Assembly: GCA_037951105.1 (NCBI GenBank)
Contig: JBAMJV010008044.1
Span: 31,478-95,477, forward strand
Length of the DNA: 64,000 nucleotides
Origin: Echinarachnius parma
Taxonomy: Eukaryota; Echinodermata; Echinoidea; Clypeasteroida; Echinarachniidae
Direction: 5' to 3'
Numbering within the stretch: position 1 is the first letter of the stretch; the number at the start of each line of letters is the position of its first letter. Below, in pieces: positions 34,586 through 44,038 of the stretch. Under the pieces are notes generated by a model. It worked only from the letters and a program-made list of their open reading frames with translations. It was not told where the DNA came from and ran no database searches. Position numbers and translations under genes: made by a program.

Positions 34586-37282
34586 ATGGAATTTCACACA
34601 GCGTCACGAACACTGCGTCTTGTAGTTCTTCTTTCTATGTTGCGTGTTCAGTTTGGACTCTGCAATTCACTTGATAAAAGTTTGATACGTGGTCATGGGG
34701 TTTGGTCAGACCCAAATTTAACATCTCCTGGTGTCTGTCGCGAATCCCTGTCAACTAGGCGCGCTCACTGCCGCAGACTGAATCTCCAACAGGTGCCACA
34801 ATATTTGAGCCCAAATATTCTGTGGATTGATTTGGAGATGAATAACATTTCAATTCTTAAGAACAATTCGTTTACCAGATATACATTCCTTAATGTAATC
34901 AGTATCTCGGAAAACTTCATCCATACAATAGAAAGTGGAACATTTTACCCACTGGAACATCTCCGAAAATTGGACTTAAGCTTCAATGAATTGACCAACT
35001 TAGATGTTGTTCTATTTTATCATTCTACTAACTTAATTTATCTCAATCTTGTTTCAAATCATTTGGCATCTTTCCCCTACGAAGTAATGGCTTATGCATC
35101 CATTGGAAAATTGTATTTGATGGACAATAATTTGACCTTCTTCAATGTGAGCTCGTGTAAGAATAGCACATCATACACATCCATAGACATATCCTTCAAC
35201 GACATTAGACGTCTCACAAAAGAGACGTTCGTATTAACCTGCCCTACCGAGTATCTTTACATGAAGGGAAATCCCATCGAGTTAGTTGATCCAGACGCGA
35301 TCGCAGCACTCACAGTACGGGCTCTGTCGCTCGGCCAATTTACTACTAAGACGCTAAATATCAACGAACTTCAACATGTGTTTCACGGAATCTCAATGTC
35401 CAAGTGGATTTCAGAAATTTCCATGACAGGAACGTTTTTGTCAATAAAACAATTTCCACCGACTTTCTTTCAATATTTTCATGATAAGTTTCTAACAAGC
35501 TTCGACTTGTCTTCCAATGGTCTTATCATTATTGATCCTCCGATACTAACAAATCTATCGCACACTTCGCAACTTGACCTCAGTTACAACAATCTATCTG
35601 TTATTTTACCGGAATCATTTGCCGGAATGACAGACCTGCGCGTATTGATTTTTAAAGGAAATGATCTTCGGGAATTTAACCCAGGATGTGATGTTTGGAA
35701 AGTAAACATTACTGATCTCTATCTGAACAAATGTACATCGTTATCGTTGCAGAATTGCTCCTTCAATGGTTTGGAACACTTACGTTTTTTAAATTTGGAT
35801 CACGCTGAAATAAAACTCATGAATATTAAATCAAATAGTTTAATTTCATTGCACTCTTCATGGACTAATTTTAACACAATGAAATTATTCACTATAATTT
35901 ACTTTGATACTCCGAAACTTCAAACTCTGTATTTTCAATCAATTGAAATGTTGCCATTTGTGGAATATATGTGGGATGTGGGTAAATGTTTCAAAGATGC
36001 GAAATCGTTGCAGACAATTTTCCTGGATGATGCACAGTTGAACACATACTATTTGTGGAACACAGCTGATAACGTTTCTTTATTCCGTGGCCTGCATGAT
36101 CTTACTCACCTCTCCCTCAAGAACAACATCCTACACGAGGTTATACCTGGAATATTTTGGAACCTGACACACTTGGAAGAACTCGATCTAAGCTATGATA
36201 GAATCAAAACGATAACAGCCAATGCATTTGAAGGAATGATTTCTCTTCGAACTCTTCACCTAGAGGGCAATCAATTGTCGTTTCTCCTTTCGTCCACCTT
36301 AGTTCCGATGACGTCCTTGGAACATCTGCATTTTGACGACAATGCTTTCAGTTCCCTGGATGAAGATTTGCTCAGTTCCTCTTCAAACCTCACAAACGTA
36401 ACTCTTGCTCGTAACCGCTTTGTGGGGTTTAATCGCAGTAACTTTCTCCCCCTCCGGTTCCATTTGAAATCAATTGACGTATCAGGAAACCCACTTGAGT
36501 GCAACTGTGACCTAAAATGGTTCGTAGAGTGGTTTGGTGATATACTTTCTAACGCTAATGGAACGATGTGTTCATCAGCTTCTTCAACTCTAGAGCCTTT
36601 GCGCGCAAAGCAAGTTTTGCTTTTGAGGTCGGGTGAATATTGTCAAAAGAAGATATTCATCTACTGCCTCGTGTCACTAGCACTCCTTGGATTATCGTGT
36701 ATCCTGATTCTTGCGTATTACCACAGGTGGTTACTGCGATACAAAATCTTTCTACTAAGGCTGGCTATTTTGGGATACGACGAGATTCAGGATGCTCAAA
36801 ACCATGAAGAGTTCGACTATGATATCAACATAATGTTCACGGAAGCTGACGAAGAATGGGCCGCGCGTCATTTCCGACCAGTCCTCGGTGACGTGGTCCC
36901 CGAATTCCAGAGGATCGCCTTCGGTGATGAGGATCTGATGCTGGGGATGCACTACCTGGACGCCGTCTGTCATGCCATCGAGAAGAGCTACAAGACCGTG
37001 CTGCTGCTCAGCAGGGCCGCCGTCAGGGACAACATGTTCATGACCAAGCTCCGCATTGCTATGGACAACGTGAGCGACACCGAGATCGAGAACGTGGTCC
37101 TGGTCTTCACGGAGAACATTCCTGACGATGAGATCCCGTACATGGTCAGACTCTTCCTGAGTGAGCATGGTTCGTACATGCATTGGGTCGAGGACGAGAG
37201 AGGCGAGAGATACTTCTGGAGTGAGTTGAAGAAACGCTTGACGGTAAATCTGAGAGTAAACAATTTGATTCCCGCAGAATAG
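34586..37282 (+). CDS. Toll-like receptor, single exon, 898 aa
   Basis: An innate immune receptor of the cell surface or endosome that signals through TIR adaptors such as MyD88. A signal peptide precedes about residue 28. An LRR N-cap with cysteines lies at about 50-65, then many LxxLxLxxN leucine-rich repeats. The LRR C-cap follows (NPLECNCDLKWFVEWF and two later cysteines, about 645-688). One transmembrane helix spans about 690-712. The TIR domain runs from about 743 to 890: box 1 is YDINIMF; box 2 GDEDLMLG (780-788) lacks the usual proline; box 3 has FW at 877-878. A single C-cap cluster indicates the vertebrate-type (sccTLR) layout. The ATG follows gaaca and leads directly into the signal peptide. 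Length is normal for the family and the frame is intact. The TIR half is far more GC-rich than the ectodomain. Ligand unknown. Confidence 0.95.
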   Translation: MEFHTASRTLRLVVLLSMLRVQFGLCNSLDKSLIRGHGVWSDPNLTSPGVCRESLSTRRAHCRRLNLQQVPQYLSPNILWIDLEMNNISILKNNSFTRYTFLNVISISENFIHTIESGTFYPLEHLRKLDLSFNELTNLDVVLFYHSTNLIYLNLVSNHLASFPYEVMAYASIGKLYLMDNNLTFFNVSSCKNSTSYTSIDISFNDIRRLTKETFVLTCPTEYLYMKGNPIELVDPDAIAALTVRALSLGQFTTKTLNINELQHVFHGISMSKWISEISMTGTFLSIKQFPPTFFQYFHDKFLTSFDLSSNGLIIIDPPILTNLSHTSQLDLSYNNLSVILPESFAGMTDLRVLIFKGNDLREFNPGCDVWKVNITDLYLNKCTSLSLQNCSFNGLEHLRFLNLDHAEIKLMNIKSNSLISLHSSWTNFNTMKLFTIIYFDTPKLQTLYFQSIEMLPFVEYMWDVGKCFKDAKSLQTIFLDDAQLNTYYLWNTADNVSLFRGLHDLTHLSLKNNILHEVIPGIFWNLTHLEELDLSYDRIKTITANAFEGMISLRTLHLEGNQLSFLLSSTLVPMTSLEHLHFDDNAFSSLDEDLLSSSSNLTNVTLARNRFVGFNRSNFLPLRFHLKSIDVSGNPLECNCDLKWFVEWFGDILSNANGTMCSSASSTLEPLRAKQVLLLRSGEYCQKKIFIYCLVSLALLGLSCILILAYYHRWLLRYKIFLLRLAILGYDEIQDAQNHEEFDYDINIMFTEADEEWAARHFRPVLGDVVPEFQRIAFGDEDLMLGMHYLDAVCHAIEKSYKTVLLLSRAAVRDNMFMTKLRIAMDNVSDTEIENVVLVFTENIPDDEIPYMVRLFLSEHGSYMHWVEDERGERYFWSELKKRLTVNLRVNNLIPAE

Positions 37283-38160
37283 AACTACTACATGGAATTG
37301 AAATAAGCCACGCACGTGTATAATATTGAGCATATATTAACGATACAATGTTTATCATGCATCACCATGGCGCCTTTAGTATTGTGCTACACGATGGTAA
37401 AATTGTAAAAAAAACTATAAATAAGTCAGTCTTCTGGTAGCTCTGTGCCCTTCTTTCCCTTCTCAATTTAAGGAATGCTGCGTACCTGACTGTTAAGGGT
37501 TTTTTTCATTCTAAAAAGTCTTTTGCATAACGGACCGTGGATCGAACCCTAAAGGACCTTCCGAGCATGCAGCAAACGCTCTTATCGCTATTATGCCACT
37601 GCACCTAGGGTACAGTTCGACAACATGGTGCCTCACAGTGACGTATTTAATTAGCTATGTGCGCCCTCTGATGCTGTCACTTTATCACTAAAAAGGCCGG
37701 GCTATTTGAGGTCTATTCATTTATTTATTTATTTATATTTGGACTATGCCGCACGATGGTAAAATTAGTCTTCTGGTAGCGCTGTGCCTTCCCTTCCCTT
37801 TACAGTTTGATGATTACCGAGTACCTGACTATATACATGACCCTATACGTCCTCCCGAGCATGCGACGAATGCTCTTATAGCTTACATATGCCACCGCAC
37901 CTAGGGTACAGATCGACAATGATATTCTGCGAGCAACATGGTGCCTCCCGGTGACGTATTTAATTAACTATATGCGCCCTCTGATGATAGAACGATGCTG
38001 TCACTTTAATGCCTGGACAACATCGATGAACAAGCATATTCGGCTTTATTTTAGGGGGATGACCATCGGAAGTGCATGAATAGGATGGCATCCTATTCAT
38101 GCACTAATTCGTGCTCTATAGTTCCATATAATATTTTTTTTTTCTTCATAGGCGTACGAG
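37283..38160. repeat. Downstream region with a degenerate direct duplication
   Basis: About 37395-37690 and 37755-38010 are diverged copies sharing gtcttctggtagc, cgagcatgc, cacctagggtaca, gtgacgtatttaatta and tgcgccctctgat. A shorter gcgccctctgat...atcacttta piece occurs upstream of the TLR at about 33010. A 3' UTR for the TLR probably lies at the start, but no canonical AATAAA was found close to the stop. Confidence 0.6.
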
Positions 38161-38639
38161 GCGGCGGGGGAGGGGGGTGGGGCTGCTGTAGCCCCCATGA
38201 GTTTTGAATATGGCCATATTAGGGCAATAGGTATCTACAATTTGGGGAAAACCATGTCATTTTTGGGCAAAAAGCATATATTTGGGCAGATCGACTCGTG
38301 TCGTATTCGCGCAAAAATTGTGCCATTTGGCATCTTCGACTTCGAGCAAAATCGTATCATGTTCATCTTTTTCGGCTGGCGAGGAAATTTGTTCTGTGCT
38401 TTTCAGCTAAAAATGGAAGGATGGTATCCGGGCATAATTACGTTCTCGCCAATGTTTCTTTTACAATGTTATGTTTGTTGTACAGTTGAACCTTGCTATA
38501 ACGAGAATCTTACTCAGCATGACCGAAGAGAAAAAATAAATGAATATAAACAAGAGAAGAACATGTTCAGGGATACGAATAGAGAGCTTGGCCGAACAAA
38601 AATACATTTAGAGGGTGATGTAATTTAAGAGGTTATATT
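38161..38639. other. Unassigned
   Basis: G-rich start, then a 143-codon open frame (38197-38628) with no recognisable domain, preceded by repeat-like ggggctgctgtagccccc. I do not regard it as a gene. Confidence 0.35.
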
Positions 38640-40301
38640 ATGAGGTTTCATTGTTTCATATTATGGCATTATGGCAAAAATGTAGATATTGGTTATACAT
38701 ACATAAATGTGATACATTTAGTATGTCATGATTGACATGAAGTACTGATTGTTGCTATGCATTATTATTTAATGAAATATACATGTGAAGTAATTAATTA
38801 ATTATTAATATAATTACATGAAAATCTCTATTTCAGCACTATATATGTGGGCCCGGGTAGCTACGGAGGGGGGGGGGGGGGGGTTATAAGGGGGCTACTT
38901 AAGAAAAGAAAAAAACATAATGGGACAAATTTTCTGAAAACAAAGAAATACATAAGGTTTGCCCTCCAATCATGTTTGTGCCCGACCACACTACGCTATA
39001 TAATGTAGTTCATATCAAGCTCGTGCTACATATACCTATAAGCATGATAAGTAACTACATTTTATTGTATTGTGTATACCATATGGCGTAGCTACGGAGG
39101 GGGGGGGGGGGGGTATGGGGGCTACTTAAAAATAAAAAAAAAACATAATGGGAACATTTTTCTGAAAACAAAGAAATACATAAGGTGTGCCCTCCCATCA
39201 TGTTTATGCCCGACCACACTACGATATATAATTCATATTAAGCTAGTGCTACATGTACCTATAAGTAACTACATTGTGTTGTAATTCAACCAACACTTGT
39301 TGGAGTACGAGGCGGGGAAGGGGAGGGCGTGCAACGGGGACTTTTTGTGAGGGGGGACAAGGATAGTGTTGACAGACCGAGAAAATGACGGAGTGGGGGA
39401 AGGGGAGGTGGAGTTGACCGTGTCCTGAGGCCAGAGGTTTAATCGTGTGAGGCTCCCCCCCCCCCCCCCCCCCCCCATAGCTACGCCCCTGATATTTGTC
39501 TATCGATGTTGTATTCTCACCTGTAATATAACACTTGATTGACTATTTTGTGTTACAAACTGTGCATTTATGTGATACCTTGTACATATCAGTTATAATT
39601 ATAATTACTGTATGAGATGAGGGGGGGGGGGGGGACAAGGAAAGTGTTGCCAGACTGAGATCATGACCATGGTCGAGGCCACTGGTTTAGATGTGAGAAT
39701 GTGGGATGGGGAGGTGGAGTTGACTGTGTCCCGAGGCCACATGTTTAATCATGTGAGACCCCCCCCCCCCCCCCCCCCATTGCTACGCCCCCTGGTACTT
39801 TTCTATTAATGATATATACACCTGAACTGTAATATAACACTTTTTTTAATTTCATGTGTAAACATATTGGTTTCATTAATTGGCTCTTTCATGTTACAAA
39901 TTGTGCATACATATGTGAAACCTTGTAAATATCAGTTCAAATTATAATTATTGTATTTAAAACTTAATTCCAAAAGGCGATAAATCCACATTCCAGTAAA
40001 ACAACTTATCCAATAACAGGTATGTAGCTGGCTATAAATCGATAATATAAAGATACCGTCCGCCTTTTGCAAACCAAAATTAAACATTTGTGAGATTATT
40101 TTATTACTTGAAAGAATATACCACTTAAGAGCTTAGAACTTGAATATACCTTTTGGATTACATAGACTTGTTATAGCTCAAAAGAATAACCAAGGCTTTC
40201 TAATACCTCCTTGGAATAACCAACCCTTACAACCGCTCAATTAGTCTTACAACTGCAGACCCTTTATTGTATGTTGTGTTTGTATTTGGCGTTAATTCTT
40301 G
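38640..40301. repeat. Array unit 0, left part (about 4.6-kb repeat family)
   Basis: Corresponds to 56100-58110 and 60680-62690. It shares ttgctatgc, attaatataattacatgaaa, the GTAGCTACGGAGGGGG tract, aacaaagaaatacataaggt and the final aaactgcagaccctttattg-like segment. It contains internal duplicates (38860 against 39085; 39300 against 39610). It lacks the mariner-like insertion present in units 1 and 2, giving an uninterrupted site at about 39263-39300. It continues after the nested insertions at 52969. Confidence 0.75.
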
Positions 40302-40305
40302 TTAA

Positions 40306-40651
40306 AGGAGGGGTTCGGACGATTTTCAGCATTTACGAATCAAAGAAACAATATTTTTTTCAACATATTGCCTTTGTCCCAACGAAAAAAGACCAACTTG
40401 ATCATTCACAATCACTTTTGGATTAAATAAGAAAACAGTTCTTGATCGAATCTGCCGCCAGTGGGATCTATCCCAGCATGCAGTTTTCGTGACGTCGATG
40501 CCTCATTTCGCTGCCAAAGTGAGGCTGGGGAGTCACGCGATCACGTGATAAAAATCGCAAGCGTACAGAAAATAGACAATGAATATCAAATATTGCAGAC
40601 ACAAAACAATCGAGTATAAATCATCTTGATGGGATATTTTTTTAATAAAAG
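40306..40651 (+). mobile_element. TTAA-type MITE, left part (interrupted)
   Basis: Starts AGGAGGGGTTCGGACGATTTT after TTAA (40302-40305). Its other end, ATCGTCCGAAGCATTCCT, is at 52951-52968, followed by TTAC. The related site in 31325-31335 and in units 1-2 reads gttaagcact without insertion, supporting TTAA as the target. The LTR retrotransposon sits inside it. Confidence 0.75.
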
Positions 40652-42533
40652 TGTAGCGCCATAGAAAACAGGCTATTTGAAGGAATAAGAATATAGTTAA
40701 GTTGGGATAGATTCAGGATAATAGTCCAGTGTGAACACATCGGTCAGGTGGTTTATTGAACTCTGGGTGGAAGGACCTTTTTTTTTATATTTGATAGTTA
40801 TTTTATAGTTTTTGTTTTTGAAGAATAGTTTGAGATAATGGGGTCAGCAAAGATTATGGCTAAGTACCAGTTAATGAGAATCTTGTCATGAATTTGGGAG
40901 AAATAGGTTTGAAGTGATAATAATTGTTTTAACTTTTTGTTAGTATAGATGAATGCATCCAGTTCTCTGGGTGACAGTTCAAAGTATCTCTTTGGGACCA
41001 ACTGTCAGTGGAGTACCGCTATAGCTAAGCCGGACAGTGTCCAGAGGTGTTTGTTTGAGAGAGTTATCGAAATTGGAGAGGGGTATGATGTTTGACCAAT
41101 CAGGGAAGATGGGGTGTTGAATATTAATTAAAATAGAAGCCACACCTCTGGTCGTGGACTTGCAACCAATTGGAAGCTTGTTGCTAGGCTAGGAGCTAGT
41201 AGCTCAAATTGGGATATTATGGGATGTAAAAATAAAGGAAGAAAGGTGTTTTCCCTTAATTTGGTATGCATAATTTCAGTAGGTTTGGAAGTGGTATGAA
41301 TATTGATTAGGTATAAAACCCACATGTTCCCCTGACTTCCCCGCATTTGTATCCTCCCCCTAGTCCGACAGGACATTTTCCCCTTGCCTGTTTGGGGCTT
41401 TTCCCTTCATTTTTCCTGCCTGAGATTCTGCTTCTTTATTTCGCACTTGCCAGCAGATTAGTTTATTTTCTCATCGCGGATTTAAGTCATTTTGTTTTAC
41501 AAGTTGGAGATATAACTTTAGCAGCCAGGAACCATTTTGTTTTACAAGTTGGAGATATAACTTTAGCAGCAAGGAACTTTTCGTTATATAGCAGCAGTTA
41601 TTATCATCCAGTCGTCACCCATTCAAATCGAATTGTTGAACCATCATCAACAGCTTCGATTGGGAAAGCTTTTGTCGGAGGAAAACATTTTAATTAAAGT
41701 GCGATTATCATTTTATTTGGACCGTTGAACCATTGTCGACGGTTTCACTTGCAATATCACCCCATTTGGGATATGTGCCCACCAGCGGTAACATATTATT
41801 TTATTTACCGGACTGTGGATGGACAGTTAGTCATTGTGCCCGCCGCAAGTTACCCACTCGCAGTCTTTTGGATCCCTGATCAAGGACCCCCCATTATACG
41901 GTCAGCGCCGCCCACGACACCGAGGAATGCGAGAATGACGATGAGACCAAGTTCCGGACCGAGGAGGACAGCGCCGTACTAGGTGGACTGATCAGCACAC
42001 GAATCCGAGCTAAGTAATCAAATTTAAACACCGGTAACCGTATAAACAAAAAGGCCTATAAAAAGCGAATTCTGAATAAAAAGACTTGAATTTTGAACTG
42101 TAGGGAAACATAGGGTATTTTTTTTTCTTTTTGCTTGCTTTTCTATTTTTTTTAAATCATTTCCCAACATCCCCCAAATCCTCCTTATTTCCTACCTCAC
42201 TAACAGTAATTAATGAAGTCCAATATTTATATGATGTGTTTTTAATCGTATGTTTATTGTTTTGCTGGTGTGTGCCAACGCCATTTAATGTGATTGTTTA
42301 ATCCAATAAAGTAGCATTTTCATGGGTACGTACGTATACCCCTAGTAAATTTTGGTTTTACAAAGTTGTGATAATTGTTTGTCTGTGTTGAGTGGAATGG
42401 TTTGGGAATTATATATTAAATGATATAATTTCGTGTCCGTATGTTAACTAACCTCACCCCCTGGGTTGGGCCAGAGAGCTAACGGACCCTAAGAAAAATA
42501 AACCCTGGTCCCAGCCTGGGGCGTGGGCGTTAG
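40652..42533 (+). repeat. 5' LTR
   Basis: Begins TGTAGCGCCATAG and ends GGCGTTAG. TATAAAA at 41312-41318 is the likely core promoter, putting the RNA start near 41340-41350. AATAAA at 42075-42080 and again at 42303 are candidate polyadenylation signals. U3 is thus about 690 bp and R is several hundred bp. A direct duplication of about 44 bp (cattttgttttacaagttgg) occupies 41488-41575. Open frames within R/U5 lack good ATG starts. Confidence 0.9.
41312..41318 (+). promoter_or_regulatory. LTR TATA box
   Basis: TATAAAA in the 5' LTR, repeated at 51675-51681 in the 3' LTR. Its position fits the U3/R boundary about 25-35 bp downstream. Confidence 0.55.
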
Positions 42534-42677
42534 ACGGAACTCATGACATTCGCGTTATCAGCACGATTAATTAGTTTGGTTTTATTGTTTGATTGAATTT
42601 AAAGTAATAGGTATTTTGATATAGTTTATGAGGATTAATTTAATTTTTGTTAATTGATTTTTTTTCTTTTGGCTTAG
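42534..42677 (+). promoter_or_regulatory. Leader after 5' LTR; atypical primer-binding region
   Basis: The bases right after the LTR do not begin with TGG, the usual start of a site complementary to a tRNA 3' CCA end. Instead the minus strand of 42550-42566 folds as a perfect 5-bp stem TCGTG/CGCGA with 7-nt loop CTGATAA. That is a tRNA anticodon arm with anticodon GAT (Ile), and it is followed at tRNA-like spacing by a T-stem-like segment and TTC toward the LTR. The leader ends with the pyrimidine tract and tag of 42660-42677, which resembles a splice acceptor. Confidence 0.4.
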
Positions 42678-42932
42678 ATGTCCAATAGCGTTCCGCAAAT
42701 TATTGTAGAATTAGAATTGACCCGCGATCAGTGGATTAGATTGAACCAAGTATCGGGATTTGTCCGAGCCCAAGTTGATTGTTTTGATATAGAGGTAGAT
42801 TCATTCCCGTACATTTTTAGTTTTGGTGTCCCCAATACATTTCAGAAACCCAAATATTATTTAGATTTGGTTTTGAAAAAAATTAGTGGTGAACCTCATT
42901 ACCAGTGTAGGAGAGTTTTTAGAAGTGGTTGA
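42678..42932 (+). CDS. Leader ORF a, 84 aa, unknown
   Basis: ATG at 42678 directly after a tract that looks like a splice acceptor (tttttttcttttggcttag). The protein begins MSNSVPQIIVELELTRDQW and is not recognised. Its frame overlaps leader ORF b by 56 nt; the switch point is a run of seven A (42876-42882). Joining would need a +1 change, so the two may be one ORF broken by a homopolymer insertion or consensus error. No Gag, Env or protease motif seen. Confidence 0.45.
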   Translation: MSNSVPQIIVELELTRDQWIRLNQVSGFVRAQVDCFDIEVDSFPYIFSFGVPNTFQKPKYYLDLVLKKISGEPHYQCRRVFRSG

Positions 42933-43344
42933 TTATTTGATTTTTGAGGAGGAGTTTGTGCTAGGAATATTACAGGGTGGGGGGAATTATAACCCTAGCA
43001 AGGAAACATTCCTGCTCGATTTACATAGAGCAGAGAGATTGGGATTCAAGAAAGTACTCACTTACCTGAAGGACATTTTGGGACTGAGCACGGCCCCGTG
43101 GCATTCGGCTGCTGATTTTCATTTGTTTGAGTTTTTTTTCCAACGGTATACAGTGTCCTGGGCGGTCGGCCAATACAAGTTTGAAAAAGTGTTGGTTGAA
43201 GGATCCACGGATTTGTATATGCTACAAAAAGTATATACCAACCCATTAATTAAGAGGTTCCCAAATTTAGCCATTGAATATAACGTTTCGTCCTCAAATT
43301 GTGAATGGTGGTTTGAGTGTAAAGATGGGGAGTGGATGTATTGA
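42877..43344 (+). CDS. Leader ORF b, about 155 codons, unknown
   Basis: Open frame from 42877 to the stop at 43342-43344, with no ATG near its start; probably the continuation of leader ORF a after a frame break. It is rich in aromatic and acidic residues (SWAVGQYKFEKVL, CEWWFECKDGEWMY) and shows no signal peptide or membrane span. Not recognised. Non-canonical retrotransposon ORFs upstream of gag are uncommon. Coding status is uncertain, but the length and composition are better than chance for AT-rich DNA. Confidence 0.45.
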   Translation, partial: KKLVVNLITSVGEFLEVVDYLIFEEEFVLGILQGGGNYNPSKETFLLDLHRAERLGFKKVLTYLKDILGLSTAPWHSAADFHLFEFFFQRYTVSWAVGQYKFEKVLVEGSTDLYMLQKVYTNPLIKRFPNLAIEYNVSSSNCEWWFECKDGEWMY

Positions 43345-43505
43345 ATAGGGCGTTTTGGTTTTGAAAAATAAGTTTAGATTAATGGTTGGGTTGTAATTTG
43401 TAGTAAGTGGAAATTTTGTTTGGGGATAGGCTTTTATGAATGTTGAAGTTATATAAGATTTTGTTGTTTAATTTTCCATTTCATTTTTGGTAGGATTTCC
43501 GATAA

Positions 43506-43730
43506 ATGGATACATTTCAGAATAAGGAAATCGTTAGAGTTAAAGTTTGTAAGGATGCTAGCTCCCAGACTGTGTTGAGTGGAAATGTTGTTTTAGCTTC
43601 GTCTCGAAATGTGGTAGAATATGTTCATAGACATCAACATTTCCACATCCATGAACAGAGGGGTGCATTCAATTTGAGTAGGGGCACTTCTCAATCACAT
43701 CAATCACAGCACGTTAGTAAGGCAGAGTGA
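43506..43730 (+). CDS. Leader ORF c, 74 aa, His/Ser-rich
   Basis: ATG at 43506, 13 nt after ttttggtag (43485-43493), a possible splice acceptor. Basic N-terminal half (KEIVRVKVCKD), then a histidine-rich segment (HRHQHFHIHEQ). No family recognised. May be a small accessory protein or a chance ORF. Confidence 0.35.
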   Translation: MDTFQNKEIVRVKVCKDASSQTVLSGNVVLASSRNVVEYVHRHQHFHIHEQRGAFNLSRGTSQSHQSQHVSKAE

Positions 43731-43803
43731 TTGCAATATTTGTTTGAGGTTGAATATATATTATTTTGTTTTTGTTTTCCCTGCTGTATTTTTTTCTTTC
43801 ATA

Positions 43804-43926
43804 ATGGATCGTTATGAAATGACCATGGAATGTTTCGCCCATTATTGGTGGCTGATTTGCTTGGCTATCGTCATATTGATCGTTATGCTGATTTATTTGT
43901 GTGTCATCATGTGGATACATTTTTGA
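43804..43926 (+). CDS. Leader ORF d, 40-aa single-pass membrane peptide
   Basis: ATG at 43804 has A at -3 and G at +4. Residues about 14-38 form an uninterrupted hydrophobic helix rich in I, L, V, M and W (WWLICLAIVILIVMLIYLCV), after a short charged N-terminus (MDRYEMTMEC). It ends with a stop just before another acceptor-like tract. Shape resembles small membrane or viroporin-like proteins, but no homology is claimed. It could also be a chance AT-rich ORF. Confidence 0.4.
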   Translation: MDRYEMTMECFAHYWWLICLAIVILIVMLIYLCVIMWIHF

Positions 43927-44038
43927 AGGAATGTTCGTAACATTTGATTTTTTTTGGTAGGAAAATTGAATTGTTTGGTGGTATTTTGGATTTGTTGTGG
44001 TATTTTTGTTTAGTAGTGCATTTGTAAATTCTTGTAAG

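Noticed and set aside
36755-37333. 192-codon open frame antisense to the TLR TIR domain
   Set aside because: Shadow of the GC-rich TIR coding sequence; no independent domain or start signal.
38197-38628. 143-codon open frame downstream of the TLR gene
   Set aside because: No recognisable domain, begins in repeat-like sequence and has no supporting signals; coding status unsupported.
41347-41982. Open frames of 116 and 85 codons inside the LTR R/U5 region
   Set aside because: Non-ATG or poorly placed starts and no domain. They repeat in the 3' LTR only because the LTRs are identical.
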